Positions 4,426 to 5,500 of a stretch of 5,500 nucleotides of DNA are shown here, one piece after another. Source of the stretch: Oscillospiraceae bacterium. Its GTDB lineage: Bacteria > Bacillota > Clostridia > Oscillospirales > Ruminococcaceae. How positions within the stretch are numbered: position 1 is the first letter of the stretch; each line of letters starts with the position of its first letter. The stretch is taken from positions 1 to 5,500 of the forward strand of contig JAITVF010000020.1 in assembly GCA_031285945.1 (NCBI GenBank), given 5' to 3'. The notes under the pieces were generated by a model, which was not told the origin of the DNA, made no database searches, and saw only the letters and a program-made list of their open reading frames with translations. Made by a program: the position numbers and the translations under genes.

Positions 4426-4456
4426 TAATACGCCTCGGCGTTTTCTGCGCCGACGC

Positions 4457-4465
4457 GGGGGGGGG
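4457..4465 (+). promoter_or_regulatory. Run of nine G as the comF ribosome binding site
   Basis: Nine consecutive G ending 5 nt before the comF ATG provide a GGGGG-type ribosome binding site like those of recD2 and the toxins. A G9 homopolymer is prone to slippage, which would change spacing or pairing with 16S rRNA without altering the protein. No clear forward promoter for comF is visible between 4353 and 4456. Confidence 0.6.
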
Positions 4466-4470
4466 ATTCC

Positions 4471-5181
4471 ATGTCGCAAGCCCTGGACCGGTTCCTCAGC
4501 CTGCTGTTCCCCAGTGGGTGTGTTCTTTGCGGCGACGCGGTCGCCCCCGACAATTACATATGCGCCCGCTGCCGGCCAGACCGGGTGGACGGCGTCCTCT
4601 GCGCTCTTTGCGGAAAAACCACCGGCGGCTGCGTCTGCCGCCCCGGCAACGCGTGGGCCTTCGAGCAGGCGGTCAGCGCGCTCCATTACCGCCACCAGAC
4701 CCGCAACGCCCTTCTTCGCCTTAAAAAGACGCCCGATATGAGGACCGCGCGGTTCCTGGCGGATGAGATGGTTCTTGCCCTGCGCGACGCTCTGGAGGGC
4801 GACATTGGCTTCGACCTTGTAACCGAGGTTCCTATCCACCCCGACAAGCTTTCGGCGCGGGGCTTTAACCAGGCGGAGCTTCTGGCGGCCGAGGTCGCCA
4901 AAAGCCTTGCGCTCCCCCACAGAATGCGGGTGCTGCGCTGCGTGGGTGCGGCGGTTTTTCAGCACGCCCTCGATAAAAAAGGGCGGGTTGATTCCGCGCC
5001 CGAGCGCTACGGCCTTGCCATAGCGCGGATTAAGGGGGCCAGGATTCTGCTGGTGGACGATATAATGACCACCGGCGCGACTCTCGACGCCTGCGCGAAA
5101 ATCCGCAAAGATGGCGGCGCCGCCTCGGTTCTGGCCCTGACCGCAGCCGGAACCGAAAGGAATATGGCCCGGGCCGTATAG
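4471..5181 (+). CDS. comF: ComF family protein (competence-type phosphoribosyltransferase)
   Basis: ComF proteins are cytoplasmic, phosphoribosyltransferase-like proteins needed for DNA uptake in transformable bacteria, and are also widespread in species not known to be competent; their exact activity is unsettled. The 236-residue product has the usual length. The N-terminal region carries four paired cysteines (C17/C20, C31/C34, C44/C47, C54/C56) that should bind two zinc ions. The conserved VPIHPDKLSARGFNQAELLA segment (about 120-139) and the PRPP-binding loop LLVDDIMTTGATL (193-205) follow. The ATG start is supported by a G-rich ribosome binding site 5 nt upstream and by the typical FLSLLFPSGCVLC opening. 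It follows toxin copy 2, whose terminator should block transcription from upstream, so it probably has its own promoter, which I could not pick out. No truncation is seen. Confidence 0.95.
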   Translation: MSQALDRFLSLLFPSGCVLCGDAVAPDNYICARCRPDRVDGVLCALCGKTTGGCVCRPGNAWAFEQAVSALHYRHQTRNALLRLKKTPDMRTARFLADEMVLALRDALEGDIGFDLVTEVPIHPDKLSARGFNQAELLAAEVAKSLALPHRMRVLRCVGAAVFQHALDKKGRVDSAPERYGLAIARIKGARILLVDDIMTTGATLDACAKIRKDGGAASVLALTAAGTERNMARAV

Positions 5182-5219
5182 CTGTTATGCCGCTACAAGC
5201 CCTAATATTCTTGCCTTTC

Positions 5220-5254
5220 TTGCTTTTTCTGCAAATATCCCTATAATGGGATAT
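5220..5254 (+). promoter_or_regulatory. Candidate promoter upstream of the MreB-like gene
   Basis: TTGCTT (5220-5225) and a perfect TATAAT (5242-5247) are 16 bp apart. The -10 box is framed by inverted 7-mers ATATCCC (5235-5241) and GGGATAT (5248-5254), so a dimeric regulator could cover it. The transcript would include the large palindrome at 5290-5407 as its leader. Confidence 0.6.
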
Positions 5255-5289
5255 ATAGGCGCGCGCGAAAGACCGGCGTTAGCTTTTAT

Positions 5290-5407
5290 AGCTGAGCGTC
5301 TCTATTTACCTGTGTTTCTCCCCCCGAAGGGGGGAGAAACACGTATAACTTCGTGGGTGTTCCCCGATTCCGGCGGGGAACACCGGGGTAAATAGAGGGA
5401 ATCAGCT
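5290..5407. repeat. Nested palindrome able to fold as a two-hairpin junction
   Basis: From outside inward: AGCTGA/TCAGCT (5290-5295, 5402-5407), a 4-by-4 internal loop, then an 11-bp stem CTCTATTTACC/GGTAAATAGAG (5300-5310, 5387-5397). It encloses two perfect hairpins: one of 14 bp with a GAA loop (5312-5342) and one of 11 bp with a 7-nt loop (5356-5384). A 13-nt linker joins them. No T-tract follows, so it is not a simple terminator of comF. It may be a palindromic mobile-type repeat or a structured leader of the downstream gene; I do not recognise it as a known family. Confidence 0.8.
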
Positions 5408-5431
5408 GATTAACTTTGAGGCGGTGAAAAG

Positions 5432-5500
5432 GTGACTTCTCTGGATATCGGCATCGACCTCGGCACCTGTAATATAGTCGCGACCGATTCGAACCGCAGC
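5432..5500 (+). CDS. mreB: MreB/Mbl-like actin-family ATPase, N-terminal fragment
   Basis: Only the first 23 codons are in the window. The start LDIGIDLGTCN matches the phosphate-1 loop of the actin/Hsp70 ATPase fold, and the exact DIGIDLGT is characteristic of MreB-type rod-shape proteins, which form membrane-bound filaments that guide cell-wall synthesis. The residues that follow (IVATDSNRS) differ from the common TANTLVYVKGKG, so this may be a divergent MreB paralogue or another member of the fold. The GTG start has the purine-rich GAGGCGGTGA (5418-5427) just upstream. The leader includes the nested palindrome at 5290-5407. The assignment rests on very few residues. Confidence 0.65.
   Translation, partial: MTSLDIGIDLGTCNIVATDSNRS

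Larger units (their letters stand above)
4198..4426 (+). repeat. Direct repeat copy 2: toxin-antitoxin unit
   Basis: Second copy of the unit at 3914-4141, in the same orientation, 284 bp downstream and 1 bp longer because of one extra T in the terminator tract. It ends 44 bp before comF. The toxin frame differs by a single silent change (ATT to ATA, codon 20), whereas the terminator loop is largely rewritten. Confidence 0.95.

Noticed and set aside
3914..4426. Two repeats as a start of a CRISPR array or an insertion sequence
   Set aside because: Only two long copies exist, there are no short regular spacers, no transposase frame and no clear target duplication.
4366..4965. Minus-strand 199-codon open frame opposite comF and part of toxin unit 2
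   Set aside because: It lies opposite the conserved comF coding frame and has no recognisable protein motif.

Overview
The window comes from a moderately GC-rich member of the Firmicutes, most likely class Clostridia (Oscillospiraceae/Ruminococcaceae-like). This rests on the Firmicutes-type L10 leader, sigma-A promoters close to TTGACA/TATAAT, strong AGGAGG/GGGGG-type ribosome binding sites, frequent GTG and TTG starts, and the content recD2, comF, MreB-like gene and small holin-like toxins. No genome-level comparison was possible, so the placement is an inference.

Layout. (1) Positions 1-416 hold no gene: a probable leftward promoter at the left edge, a GAATTC palindrome, a strong rightward promoter (160-189) and a structured L10 leader with an intrinsic-terminator-like attenuator. 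(2) 417-1390: rplJ and rplL (ribosomal stalk L10 and L7/L12), closed by a strong terminator. (3) 1603-3846: recD2, a RecD-like SF1 DNA helicase, preceded by promoter-like boxes and a conspicuous palindrome (1511-1548). (4) 3914-4426: a roughly 228-bp unit present twice, 284 bp apart. Each copy has an identical 25-aa membrane-peptide toxin ORF of the holin-like (Hol-Tox) kind, a hairpin that buries its ribosome binding site, a bidirectional terminator, and a perfect-consensus TTGACA-17-TATAAT promoter on the opposite strand that would make a short convergent antisense RNA. I read this as a tandemly duplicated type I toxin-antitoxin module; the antitoxin part is inferred from sequence and is the most interesting content here. 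(5) 4471-5181: comF, a phosphoribosyltransferase-like competence protein with two N-terminal zinc-binding cysteine clusters. (6) 5182-5431: a promoter with its -10 inside a palindrome, then a 118-bp nested palindrome that can fold as a multi-hairpin junction. (7) 5432-5500: the first 23 codons of an MreB/Mbl-like actin-family gene running off the window.

How the parts relate. rplJ-rplL is an autoregulated translation operon. recD2 and comF are DNA-processing genes; no terminator is visible between recD2 and the first toxin copy, so the toxin's terminator probably also ends recD2 transcripts. The second toxin copy has its own extended -10 promoter while the first has none that I can see. The two copies encode the same peptide but differ most in the loop of the terminator hairpin, the part where toxin mRNA and antisense RNA overlap.
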